Below, piece after piece: positions 26,791 to 35,276 of a stretch of 64,000 nucleotides of DNA. Made by a program: the position numbers and the translations under genes. The stretch is taken from positions 6,386,001-6,450,000 of the forward strand of contig NZ_CP061379.1 of the NCBI RefSeq assembly GCF_015624505.1, written 5' to 3'. The first letter of the stretch is position 1, and each line of letters starts with the position of its first letter. Under the pieces are notes generated by a model. It ran no database searches. It saw nothing but the letters and a program-made list of their open reading frames with translations, and was not told where the DNA came from. This DNA is from Bradyrhizobium commune (lineage in GTDB: Bacteria > Pseudomonadota > Alphaproteobacteria > Rhizobiales > Xanthobacteraceae).

Positions 26791-26861
26791 CGTATACGTA
26801 AGCTCTGACATCTGCCTGACTTCTGGTCAATATCACTCATAAACTTGATGTTTCGTATACG
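26791..26861. promoter_or_regulatory. Two CGTATACG operator boxes between purU and gntR
   Basis: CAACGTATACG occurs at 26788-26798 and in inverted orientation at 26854-26864, each centred on the palindrome CGTATACG (26791-26798 and 26854-26861). GntR/FadR-subfamily regulators with FCD domains commonly bind GTATAC-centred palindromes. The pair brackets the divergent promoters of purU and gntR. Confidence 0.65.
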
Positions 26862-26882
26862 TTGGGTATTCCTGAGATCGCA

Positions 26883-27626
26883 ATGACGGACGATGCAAGT
26901 TCCCAAACCTTGAAGGCGGTGCTCGGGCTGCGTGGGCTCATTCTGGAAGGCGAGCTAAGGCCGGGCACTCGCGTCTCTGAGCCCCTTCTCGTCGAGCGTT
27001 TCGGGGTCTCCCGGACTCCAGCGCGGACAGCCCTGGTTCGCATGAACGAGGAAGGATTGCTGGAGCAGCTTCCGAGCGGCGGATTTGCTGTGAAGGGATT
27101 CACGGAGCAGGATCTGGCAGACGCCATCGAAATCAGGGGAACGCTTGAAGGAATGGCAGCACGCTTCGCGGCGGAAAGAGGAGCGCCCTCTGAACTTCTG
27201 ACGCGAATGGATCGGTGCGTCTCGGACCTGGACCGCGCGGTCGCTGCCCTGTCGATACATTTCGACCTCGACGATTTCGTCCGGTTCAACGATGAGTTTC
27301 ACGCCCTCCTCGTCGAAGCATCCGGCAGCGAGATGATTGCGCATTCGCTTCAAAGGGTTATGTCCCTGCCCTTTGCTGCGCCGAACGCATTCATAGAATC
27401 GCAGCGCGCCGATGTGCAAGGCGTCGTGCAGATCCTCGTCAATGCCCAGGACCAGCATCGCACCATTGTCGAGGCGATCCGAAATCGACAAGGCGCGAGA
27501 GCGCAGGCGCTCACCATCGAACATTCGTTCGCCGCTACTCGCTATCTGCGGCTGGTCTTGGCTTCGGGCGAGCCCTCGCGCCGCATTGCCGCTCTCACGC
27601 TAATCAAGGCTTCCCGCTTTAGATAG
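26883..27626 (+). CDS. GntR-family regulator with FCD domain
   Basis: A 247-residue regulator. The N-terminal winged helix has LRPGTRVSEPLLVERFGVSR (residues about 25-45) and LVRMNEEGLLEQLPSGGFAV. The C-terminal FCD helical domain starts at AIEIRGTLEGMAARFAAERG and contains metal-ligand-type FNDEFHALL. The ATG at 26883 was preferred over an upstream TTG. The gene leads a unit with folD six bases downstream and divides two one-carbon transcription units. It probably senses the methoxylated substrate or a pathway product. Confidence 0.92.
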   Translation: MTDDASSQTLKAVLGLRGLILEGELRPGTRVSEPLLVERFGVSRTPARTALVRMNEEGLLEQLPSGGFAVKGFTEQDLADAIEIRGTLEGMAARFAAERGAPSELLTRMDRCVSDLDRAVAALSIHFDLDDFVRFNDEFHALLVEASGSEMIAHSLQRVMSLPFAAPNAFIESQRADVQGVVQILVNAQDQHRTIVEAIRNRQGARAQALTIEHSFAATRYLRLVLASGEPSRRIAALTLIKASRFR

Positions 27627-27632
27627 GTCACC

Positions 27633-28544
27633 ATGAGTGCGCGCATTCTCGACGGTCGGATGATCGGGCGAGCGATCCGTAACCGCATCAAGACCGATGT
27701 CGCCGAGCTTTCGGAGCTCGCCAGCGCGACACCCGGCCTAGCGGTGATCCTGATCGGCGACGATCCAGCATCGCGCGTCTACGTGACGAACAAGATGAAG
27801 GCGTGCGCCGACGTCGGGATTCGATCGACTTTGATCGAGTACCCGAAGGATGTGCCTGCCGAGGCTCTCATCCAGTCCATTGAACGGCTGAACGATGATC
27901 CGACAATACACGGCATTCTCGTCCAGCTCCCGCTGCCGCCGCACCATGACGTCAGGGCGGTATTGCACGCAATTTCCATCGAGAAGGACGTCGACGGTTT
28001 CCATCTTTACAATGTCGGCGGGCTGGTCGTCGGCGACACGATCTTCTCGCCTTGCACGCCCTTTGGCGTGATGAAGATCCTCGATCACGCCCGTATCCCC
28101 GTCGAAGGCAGGAACGTCACGATCGTCGGCGCAAGCAACATCGTCGGCAAGCCGATGGCGCTGATGATGATGCGTCGAGACGCCACCGTGGCGGTTTGCC
28201 ATGCAAAGACACGCGATCTCGCGCAGTACACGATCCTCGCAGACATCCTCGTGGTCGCGGCGGGCGTTCCCAATCTCATCCTGCCGCAAATGGTACGGAC
28301 CGGCGCCGTCGTCATCGACGTCGGGATCAACCGGTTACCAGACGGGCGCCTGGTCGGCGACGTCGATTTCGAGGGCGTGAGCCGCAAGGCCTCATTCATC
28401 ACGCCCGTGCCGGGCGGCGTCGGGCCCATGACGGTCACCATGCTGCTGGTCAACACCTTGTCGGCGGCTCGCCGCTTCGTCGAGCAGACCCACGGACCAA
28501 TCCCAGCACCCGTTCATCCAGAAGATATCACGCAGTTAGCGTAA
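27633..28544 (+). CDS. folD: Methylenetetrahydrofolate dehydrogenase/cyclohydrolase
   Basis: A 303-residue bifunctional FolD. Diagnostic parts are the catalytic-lysine segment SRVYVTNKMKACADVGI near residue 45-65, ILVQLPLPPH, the cofactor loop VGASNIVGKPMALMM and the C-terminal PVPGGVGPMTVTMLL. It oxidises 5,10-methylene-tetrahydrofolate and hydrolyses the methenyl form to 10-formyl-tetrahydrofolate, the substrate of PurU. It sits between gntR and the second demethylase gene, so it is probably a dedicated catabolic copy rather than the housekeeping gene. Confidence 0.95.
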   Translation: MSARILDGRMIGRAIRNRIKTDVAELSELASATPGLAVILIGDDPASRVYVTNKMKACADVGIRSTLIEYPKDVPAEALIQSIERLNDDPTIHGILVQLPLPPHHDVRAVLHAISIEKDVDGFHLYNVGGLVVGDTIFSPCTPFGVMKILDHARIPVEGRNVTIVGASNIVGKPMALMMMRRDATVAVCHAKTRDLAQYTILADILVVAAGVPNLILPQMVRTGAVVIDVGINRLPDGRLVGDVDFEGVSRKASFITPVPGGVGPMTVTMLLVNTLSAARRFVEQTHGPIPAPVHPEDITQLA

Positions 28545-28558
28545 CGAGGGAGATAGAG

Positions 28559-29836
28559 ATGAAACCGAACGATATGCGTACGACACCGCCAGGTTACTTC
28601 ACGAGCCGTTGGGGCCTCCCTGAATATTCCGACTGGATCGACGAAAGCATGTCCTGGAAAGAGACCTGCTACATCGGCGACTGGTCCTTCCTTTGGGAGC
28701 GACGCTTTAAGGGGCCGGACGCGCTAAAGCTGCTGTCCGACACGTCCGTGAACAGCTTTGCGAAGTTCGACCTGCATCAATCCAAGCACGTCATTCACTG
28801 CAACGATGACGGCAAGGTCATCCATGAAGGCATCCTGACCCGGCTTGGTGAAGATGAATTCATGCTCTTCGGGCGCGGTACCTTCTGGGTCGACTACAAG
28901 CTCCGGCACGGCAATTACAACGCTGTCTCACAACCGGATGACTGGTTCAACTTCCAGGTCTCGGGACCGAATGCGGCCGCTGTCGTGGAGAAAGTGTCCG
29001 GCCAGAACGTTCGCGATATCGGTTTCATGCGCAACGGGGAAATCACGATCAAAGGACACAAGGTCCTCGCGCTACGGCAGGGCATGGCAGGCGAGCCCGG
29101 CTTCGAGCTGCAGGGGCCAACCGCCCACTCCAAGGAGATCTACGATGCGATCCTGGAAGCCGGGCGCGACTTCGGCATCCGCCAACTCGGTGGTCGCGCG
29201 GTGTTCATCAACCACCTCGAGGCTTGCTTCCCGACAATCCTGGTGGACTACCTGCCAGCCATGTTCGGCGACGATACCAGCGGATATCTCGCCGAGTTCA
29301 AGGCCGCCATGCCGTCCTATGCAGTCACATTCAACATCGCCGGCAGCTTCCAGTCGGACGACATTCGCTCCTATTACCGCAGCCCTGTCGAACTGGGGTG
29401 GGGCAAGAACATCAAGTTCGACCACGAGTTCATCGGCCGCGCGGCACTCGAGAAGGAAGTGGCCAACCCTCGCCGCGTGATCCGGACGCTGGTCTGGAAC
29501 GCCGACGATGTGATCGACGTCTATGCTTCCCTGTTCCGCAAGGACCAGCCCTTCCACTTCATGGACATGCCCCGCGATCAGCGCGGCTTCGTCTATGCGG
29601 ATAAAGTGTTGCGCGGAGGCCGGGAAGTCGGCATTTCGACATCTCGCGGTTATAGCTATTACTTCCGCCAGATGCTGTCATTGTGCGTAATTGACGTCGC
29701 CGACAGCGACATCGGCACGGAAGTCGTGCTGGTATGGGGCAACCCCGGCGAACCACAGAGGGAAATTCGCGCCACCGTAGCACCGGCTCCCTACAAGAGG
29801 GACAACCGACGCGTGGACATGACAAAAATCGCCTGA
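28559..29836 (+). CDS. LigM/DesA-like tetrahydrofolate-dependent demethylase (GcvT fold), copy 2
   Basis: A 425-residue GcvT-fold protein. It shares with LigM the phrases GPDALKLLSDTSVNSFAKF, RQGMAGEPGFELQGP, SPVELGWGKNIKFDHEFIGR and VWNADDVIDVYASLF. It is clearly homologous to the protein at 24184-25518, roughly half the residues matching by eye, but contains neater matches to LigM. The ATG at 28559 is preceded by GAGGGAG and lies 14 bases after folD. The adjacent folate genes support a tetrahydrofolate acceptor. The methyl donor, probably a methoxylated aromatic or similar compound, is inferred. Confidence 0.87.
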   Translation: MKPNDMRTTPPGYFTSRWGLPEYSDWIDESMSWKETCYIGDWSFLWERRFKGPDALKLLSDTSVNSFAKFDLHQSKHVIHCNDDGKVIHEGILTRLGEDEFMLFGRGTFWVDYKLRHGNYNAVSQPDDWFNFQVSGPNAAAVVEKVSGQNVRDIGFMRNGEITIKGHKVLALRQGMAGEPGFELQGPTAHSKEIYDAILEAGRDFGIRQLGGRAVFINHLEACFPTILVDYLPAMFGDDTSGYLAEFKAAMPSYAVTFNIAGSFQSDDIRSYYRSPVELGWGKNIKFDHEFIGRAALEKEVANPRRVIRTLVWNADDVIDVYASLFRKDQPFHFMDMPRDQRGFVYADKVLRGGREVGISTSRGYSYYFRQMLSLCVIDVADSDIGTEVVLVWGNPGEPQREIRATVAPAPYKRDNRRVDMTKIA

Positions 29837-29867
29837 AGACGAACGTGCCATCACCCGGAAGCAGGAT

Positions 29868-30521
29868 ATGACAGCGACAGATCAAGACGCCTTCAATGAA
29901 CAAAAGAGCGAGAGGGATCGTCGCTCAATTCGCGACCTGATCGAGAATTGGGCGATCTGGCGCGATGCAGGCGACTGGGAGCGCTTTCGCACCGTTTGGC
30001 ACGATGACGGACGGATGAACGCGACCTGGAAACAAGGGACGGCTGACGAGTTCATAAAGGCTTCCATCGAGGGATGGAATCGGGGCGTCAGCATACTTCA
30101 TTTTCTTGGAGGCAGCTCGATTGAGCTTTCAGGCGAACGCGCTATTGCACAGACGAAGATGACGATTTCGCAGAGAGCTGATGTTCATGGCATTCTTTGC
30201 GACGTCGTTTGCACGGGCCGGTTTTATGATTTCCTGGAAAGGCGTCTTGGCCGTTGGGGTTTGGTGATGCGCCAGCCTATCTACGAAAAGGACCGGATTG
30301 ATCCGGTCGATCCCAGCGCCTCTTTGAAGCTCGATGGCAACCTGCTTTCGCAGTTTCCGGTCGGTTATCGTCATCTGGCTTATCTGCAGTCTCAAATCGG
30401 GTATCCCGTCAAGAAGGACATGCCTGGGCTGAAAGGTCAGGAAACTGAAGCACTTTACGCACGAGGCCAAGACTGGCTGCACGGCAAATCCCTTTCTGAA
30501 GCCCACTCCGCACCGAGGTAG
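29868..30521 (+). CDS. SnoaL/NTF2-like protein
   Basis: A 217-residue protein. The N-terminal 130 residues look like a SnoaL-type cone fold (IRDLIENWAIWRDAGDWERF, FHDDG-like VWHDDGRM, and GWNRGVSILHFLGGSSIEL). The C-terminal extension (LSQFPVGYRHLAYLQSQIGY to DMPGLKG) is typical of a family often found with aromatic-degradation genes. No catalytic residue assignment is possible. It follows the second demethylase gene by 31 bases and is probably the last gene of the gntR-folD unit. Confidence 0.8.
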   Translation: MTATDQDAFNEQKSERDRRSIRDLIENWAIWRDAGDWERFRTVWHDDGRMNATWKQGTADEFIKASIEGWNRGVSILHFLGGSSIELSGERAIAQTKMTISQRADVHGILCDVVCTGRFYDFLERRLGRWGLVMRQPIYEKDRIDPVDPSASLKLDGNLLSQFPVGYRHLAYLQSQIGYPVKKDMPGLKGQETEALYARGQDWLHGKSLSEAHSAPR

Positions 30522-31083
30522 CGCGCTGCTCGTCGGAAGCCGCAAGAGTTTCCATGTTTGAGAACATTGGGCGATGGCGAAATCGCACCCGATTCCCTTG
30601 AGCGATGGCTTACCGAAACAGTTCTAACACAGGGCCGATTTAGCGCGCATCGCCCGATCGAGATGTCCAACACACCCTGACGACCGCGCTTGTGATCCGA
30701 GGGAAGATGACAAGTAGTTCCAGCGGGATGGGCGGCGACGGCGCTGGATCACTGCGTTAACGCGCAGCGCGATGTGTCTGAAAGGTGAGATGCGCAAGCG
30801 CGCCGGACTCCGCCGCACCTAACACATCCCGACGCCGCATCGGAATTCGGCTTTGGAGCGCTCAACATCCACCCAACCTGCAACCGTTTCGTGTTGAGGG
30901 ATTCGGCCGGCATGCCGCACTGCGGCGATAAAATCGGCTTAAAATCTATCTTTATCAATTGGTTATCGTCGAAGTATACGTGATCTGTCTAAGACCATTC
31001 TCCTTGTGAAGGAATCTGTTCTCATTCCGACACGGCGGTAAGACGATCGGACTTTCATCCAAATACGCTCAGAAAGAACTGCC
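30522..31083. other. Intergenic region with a third GTATACG box
   Basis: No credible gene was seen in these 560 bases. AAGTATACGTG at 30972-30982 resembles the operator boxes at 26791 and 26854 and lies about 105 bp upstream of lysR, suggesting the same GntR protein may act here. The sequence around 30940-30975 is AT-rich and promoter-like. Confidence 0.4.
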
Positions 31084-32082
31084 ATGGATCGCCTCACCCA
31101 AATGGAATTGTTTGTCCAGACTGTGGAGTTGTGCAGCATCACACGTGCCGCGGAAAAGCTCGGTTTGTCGGACTCGGTCGCAAGCCGTAGCCTCAGCTCC
31201 TTGGAGGAAAGGCTGGGGGCGCGACTGCTGGAACGGACAACGCGTCGACTCTGGCCGACGGAAGCTGGACGGGCATACCATCAACGGTGCATGCAGTTGC
31301 TTTCAGATCTCGCGGAGGCCGATGCGACTGTTGGCCAATATAGCGCCCGGCCATCCGGTGTGCTGTCGCTGACAAGTTCGCCTTCGTTTGCAATGATGCA
31401 CATTGCACCGGCGCTTCCTGAGTTCCAGCGGTCGTATCCTGAGCTGTCGATACACATCCTCGCAGCCAATCACTACGCGGACGTTATCGAACCGGGAGTC
31501 GACATTGCCGTGCGAACGCGTCCCTTTGAACGGGACTCGAGCATTACCGTGCGAAAGCTGACGCAAGCTCGTTACGTTCCCGCTGCATCCCCCGAATACC
31601 TGGCCGAGCGCGGCGCGCCGTCGACGCCCAAGGAGTTGGAGCATCATCCCACACTGATCTACGGGTTCTCACGAGAGATTCAGCCGCTGGTCTTCTCGCG
31701 GGGAGACACAACGGAGACGGTGCGGCTCAAGCCCGCACTAATGTCTTCGGAGGGCCGAACGCTGTGCGCTGCCGCTCTTGCGGGCGGCGGCATTTTAGTC
31801 CAACCGATGTATACGATCTATGACGATCTTAGAGCCGGGCGTCTTGTACCGGTGCTTCAGGATTGGGAACTGCCTGCTCTGACGATCAACTTGGCCTACC
31901 ACTCACGGAAACACCAGCCAGCCAAAATCCGCGTCTTCATCGACTACCTGCTTGGGCATTTCGCCCAGAACGATTACGAGCGCAAATGGACTGAGTGGCC
32001 ACCGGCGACAGCCGCTGGCAGCCCTACAAGCACTGCTTCGTCACGACGCAAGCCCGTCTCCCGCGGCGCCAGCCCGGCCTAG
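31084..32082 (+). CDS. LysR-family transcriptional regulator
   Basis: A 332-residue regulator of the DsdC/CrgA-like branch. The helix-turn-helix SITRAAEKLGLSDSVASRSL leads to LEERLGARLLERTTRRLWPT (residues 15-60). The effector domain includes VDIAVRTRPFERDSSI and ends PAKIRVFIDYLLGHF. About 40 low-complexity residues (SPTSTASSRRKPVSRG) extend the usual C-terminus. The neighbouring minus-strand genes downstream are decayed, so its original target may be lost. Confidence 0.9.
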   Translation: MDRLTQMELFVQTVELCSITRAAEKLGLSDSVASRSLSSLEERLGARLLERTTRRLWPTEAGRAYHQRCMQLLSDLAEADATVGQYSARPSGVLSLTSSPSFAMMHIAPALPEFQRSYPELSIHILAANHYADVIEPGVDIAVRTRPFERDSSITVRKLTQARYVPAASPEYLAERGAPSTPKELEHHPTLIYGFSREIQPLVFSRGDTTETVRLKPALMSSEGRTLCAAALAGGGILVQPMYTIYDDLRAGRLVPVLQDWELPALTINLAYHSRKHQPAKIRVFIDYLLGHFAQNDYERKWTEWPPATAAGSPTSTASSRRKPVSRGASPA

Positions 32083-32196
32083 CAAGGGGGTGAAGGCCTG
32101 CTCCAACCAAATATTGTCAAAGGCGTTCTGCAGCACTTGTCTGAGCCGAGAAACGTCCTCGAGCGCGAACCTGTGCCAGCCCGCGCCACTTTCGGG

Positions 32197-32740
32197 TCAT
32201 TCAGTCAAAAATTCCAAGGCGAGCTGATTAAACTTTTCCGCCTCCTCCCATTGCGTGCGGCCAGTGATGCGAATCTTTGAGCACGACAAGTCGCCCCTCC
32301 TTCAAGAAGGTGAGCGCCTTTTCCGCCACGCTGGGGTACTGGCCCGGATTTGTGGGCGTCCAGACCAGCAACTTTTCTCATGCGATGTTCCGCAGTGCCT
32401 CAGGACCTTCATGGTTTGTCAACGGCGACGGTTCAGCCACGGTGCGCATCATCCGCCTTACGAATCGATCATTGAATTCCGACATCCCCGGCCGCTTGAA
32501 GATAGCGTGCCGTATATCGATGAGCTCTTCAGGAACGGCGTCCGCACCGCCCTTGAACAGAATCCCGAGCCTTTGGCGTAGCTGCTCCCTGGACCACCCT
32601 TTCGGGGTTTCGCTGGGCATCTGCGGCACGCCGCCACGCCGACCTCGTCGCACTCGAGCGGAGCCCCGGCGTTGAGTATCAGCTTTTTCACTCGCCCGGG
32701 GTTTCGTCCGGCATAGAGCTCCCGCAACCGCGCTGAAAGA
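32197..32740 (-). pseudogene. Decayed alpha/beta-hydrolase gene
   Basis: Pieces of one protein occur in different frames on the minus strand: RVKKLILNAGAPLECDE, then GWSREQLRQRLGILFKGGAD and NDRFVRRMMRTVAE, then after an in-frame stop EKLLVWTPTNPGQYPSVAEK and HHWP, and after another frameshift WEEAEKFNQLALEFLTE before the stop at 32197. The order and the HW-QWEE-FN ending are those of alpha/beta-hydrolases such as C-C bond hydrolases. The nucleophile half is missing. Confidence 0.7.
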
Positions 32741-32828
32741 AAGTCCGCTGATATGAACCGGTTTCGCCCGTCACCGCGGTAAAAACCGAGCAAGCGGTCG
32801 TTTCGCCGCGCCTGCTCCGAACGCTCTC

Positions 32829-33306
32829 GGGTGGACCCCAACCGCCGCTGCCTGACGAGCGCACTTCGAAGCAGTCGCCCGGCACGACTTCGACGCCGAC
32901 CTCCTTGGTCGCAGCACCCGTTGCGGTCGGCCCGGGCGACACCAGACCGTAGCGATGCGGTGCTCCGTCGTTGCCGCCGAGCAAACCGCAGGCGCCATGA
33001 CGCACGCCCTCGCCTGCGGTATTGGCGGGCGCCGGCTTTTCAGTCTGGACCACCAGGTCGAGCGCGACGCCGAGGCCGCCACGAAACTGACCGACGCCGC
33101 CGGAATCCGCGAGGTATTCGTGATGACGGAAGTGCAACGGGAAGCGCGCTTCGGCGACTTCTATGCTGCCGAACTTGATGCCACCCGCCGATCGAGGACC
33201 CGCCATCGCCCCCGGACGACGCGCCTTCGCTGGGACGGGCCTGGAACAGGCGATGGAATCCGTCAGACTGCAACACGTTTGCAGCCTCAAAGGCGCCTGA
33301 TTTCAA
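32829..33306 (-). pseudogene. Decayed hydantoinase B/oxoprolinase-type gene (C-terminal part)
   Basis: The frame carries GGIKFGSIEVAEARFPLHFR, EYLADSGGVGQFRGGLGVAL, CGLLGGNDGAPHRYGL and GDCFEVRSSGSGGWGPP, a good match to the C-terminal region of hydantoinase B/N-methylhydantoinase (HyuB) and acetophenone carboxylase subunits. The upstream part continues in another frame (ASSGGDGG region), so a frameshift is present, and most of the roughly 500-residue protein is gone. It abuts the hydrolase remnant and lies just downstream of an intact SDR gene. Confidence 0.75.
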
Positions 33307-33393
33307 CCCTTGTGGTCTCGCACGGCGCCATGTCGATCTCCAATTCCAACACTGCGGGATTTGCCAGATGGCTTGCGAATCACCTCGGGACCG

Positions 33394-34161
33394 TCAGGCT
33401 CGCATGTCGGCGTCGATTGGAATCATCTGCCCCGATATTGAGCGACCTCCATCCGACGCAAGAAAAACTGCCAAGGCACCAATCTCTTCCATGGGCACGA
33501 GCCTAGCGATCGATTGGTGGGCGGCGAGATTGTCTCGAACGACCTGTTCGATCTCCTGCTCGGTTTCCGCCTTCGAGCCGGTGATTTCAAGAAGGACCTT
33601 GCGGGCGCGCTTATTGTCAACTGCTCCGGGTAGGATCGCATTGACCCGAATATTATATGGGCCCAACTCGCGGGCCAGCGTCTTGGCTAGTCCGATCAGG
33701 CCCCACTTGGTGGTTGCATACGGGCTGCGGTTGGGATGCCCCATGCGCCCCGACACAGAAGACATGAAAATCATTGTACCTGACCCGGAGCGCTTGAGGT
33801 GAGGAATTGCGGCGCGGCTCATGAGAAAACCACCAGTCAGATTGACATTGAGAACCTTCTGCCAGTCGGCCAGTTCTATGAGCTCCAGCGGCAAGGTTGG
33901 GCCTGGTAAGCCGATGTTGCTCACCAACACGTCAAGCCCGCCCATCGTTTCGATCGCCTCATCCATGTAACGCGCCACCTGCTCGGCATCGGTGATGTCG
34001 CAAGCCGCGCCTACGAGTTGACCGTCACGTGTCGCGTCCGCCAGTGCCTTTGGATCAATGTCGCAGAGATGCACTTTGGCACCATTCTGCGCAAACGCTC
34101 GTGCAATGGCCAAGCCGATATTGGCCGCCCCGCCGGTCACGATCACTCGTTGCTTAGCCAT
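33394..34161 (-). CDS. SDR-family oxidoreductase
   Basis: A 255-residue classical short-chain dehydrogenase. Seen are the cofactor motif VTGGAANIGLAIARAFAQNG, an NIG variant of the NAG motif (LVSNIGLPG), and the catalytic S-Y-K in MSSVSGRMGHPNRSPYATTK near residues 138-157. The C-terminal SISGQMIPIDADMRA is typical. ATG at 34161 follows AGAAGG. It is the last gene of a four-gene unit with two quinone-oxidoreductase-like genes and an FAH-family gene. Confidence 0.9.
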   Translation of the reverse strand: MAKQRVIVTGGAANIGLAIARAFAQNGAKVHLCDIDPKALADATRDGQLVGAACDITDAEQVARYMDEAIETMGGLDVLVSNIGLPGPTLPLELIELADWQKVLNVNLTGGFLMSRAAIPHLKRSGSGTMIFMSSVSGRMGHPNRSPYATTKWGLIGLAKTLARELGPYNIRVNAILPGAVDNKRARKVLLEITGSKAETEQEIEQVVRDNLAAHQSIARLVPMEEIGALAVFLASDGGRSISGQMIPIDADMRA

Positions 34162-34239
34162 GCGCTTCTGCCTTCTACTTTGATTATCTGTCGGTCCGCT
34201 CCAGCCCACCAAGTGGCCAATCATCTGTTAGAACGCACG

Positions 34240-35274
34240 TTAGTCCTGCGTCAGATCAATGACGACGCGACCAACGATGCCGCCCTTCTCGAGTGCTGCA
34301 TGGGCTTGGCGCGTTTGGTTGAGGCGATAGTGGTGCACCGGGACGCCTCGCTCATCGCCGACAGCGACAGCCCCGTCTTGGAGAGCGTGTCCAATCGCCT
34401 TCGCCGCCTGGACCTTTGCCGCCTCGGTTACGGTATAGATCAAGATGAACTGGTATCGCGCATTTGACGTCATGGTTTCCCGCACAGGAATATGCAAGTC
34501 GTTGCCGCCGTCGTTGGCGTAGATTGCGATGACCCCGTTTGGTTTGATCACCTTGGCGTCGAGTCCGGCATTCACCACAGCGGAAACTTCGACAATGATG
34601 TCAACGCCGTCGGAGGCGATGGTCCGCACTTCGGCCGCGACGTCCTGCGTCTTGTAATTGATCACGTGATCGGCGCCGGCCGCACGCGCCAGCTTTTCCT
34701 TCTCCGGCCCGCTGACGGTGGCGACCACGGTGGCTCCGGCCCAGCGGGCGAGTTGGATCGCGGCGTTGCCGACCGCCCCAGCTCCTCCGGCAACGAGAAC
34801 CTTGTATCCCACCAGAGCACCGCGCGACAGTTGCGCGGGGCCGCCCTCAGATACGGTCAGGGCGCGATGAGCCGTCATGAAGGGGATTCCGAGGCATGCC
34901 CCTGTGTCGAAGGAGACACCATCGGGAAGCGGCTCGACTCGCGAGGCCGATATGACCACGTAGTCCTGCGACGTGCCTCCAAGGCGCCGATAAGCAGCCT
35001 GCCAGACCCAGACGCGCTGTCCCTTCACAAGACTCTTCACCCCCTTGCCGAGCTTGTCGACCACGCCTGCGCCGTCGTGGTGGGGCACCTGATAGCCGCC
35101 TTGGGGGATAGGAATATGCAGGGCTCCGCGCCGAGACTTCCAATCAGTAGGATTAACGCCCGACCGGTGTATGCGGATCCTCACCTCACCCTCGCCCGGC
35201 TCCTGCGGCTCGACGGCGGAGAACAGTTCGAGTGTCTCGATTTCGCCGGTCCGCGCATATCCTACGGATCGCAT
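34240..35274 (-). CDS. NADPH:quinone reductase-like zinc-free MDR protein
   Basis: A 344-residue medium-chain dehydrogenase/reductase. The N-terminal catalytic domain has HRSGVNPTDWKSRRG and PHHDGAGVVDKLGKGVKSLV. The cofactor domain has LVAGGAGAVGNAAIQLARWA near residue 150. It lacks the cysteine cluster of zinc alcohol dehydrogenases, fitting the quinone oxidoreductase/enoyl reductase branch. It begins two bases after the upstream paralogue stops. It probably reduces an enone or quinone in the same pathway as the flanking enzymes. Confidence 0.9.
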   Translation of the reverse strand: MRSVGYARTGEIETLELFSAVEPQEPGEGEVRIRIHRSGVNPTDWKSRRGALHIPIPQGGYQVPHHDGAGVVDKLGKGVKSLVKGQRVWVWQAAYRRLGGTSQDYVVISASRVEPLPDGVSFDTGACLGIPFMTAHRALTVSEGGPAQLSRGALVGYKVLVAGGAGAVGNAAIQLARWAGATVVATVSGPEKEKLARAAGADHVINYKTQDVAAEVRTIASDGVDIIVEVSAVVNAGLDAKVIKPNGVIAIYANDGGNDLHIPVRETMTSNARYQFILIYTVTEAAKVQAAKAIGHALQDGAVAVGDERGVPVHHYRLNQTRQAHAALEKGGIVGRVVIDLTQD

Positions 35275-35276
35275 AG

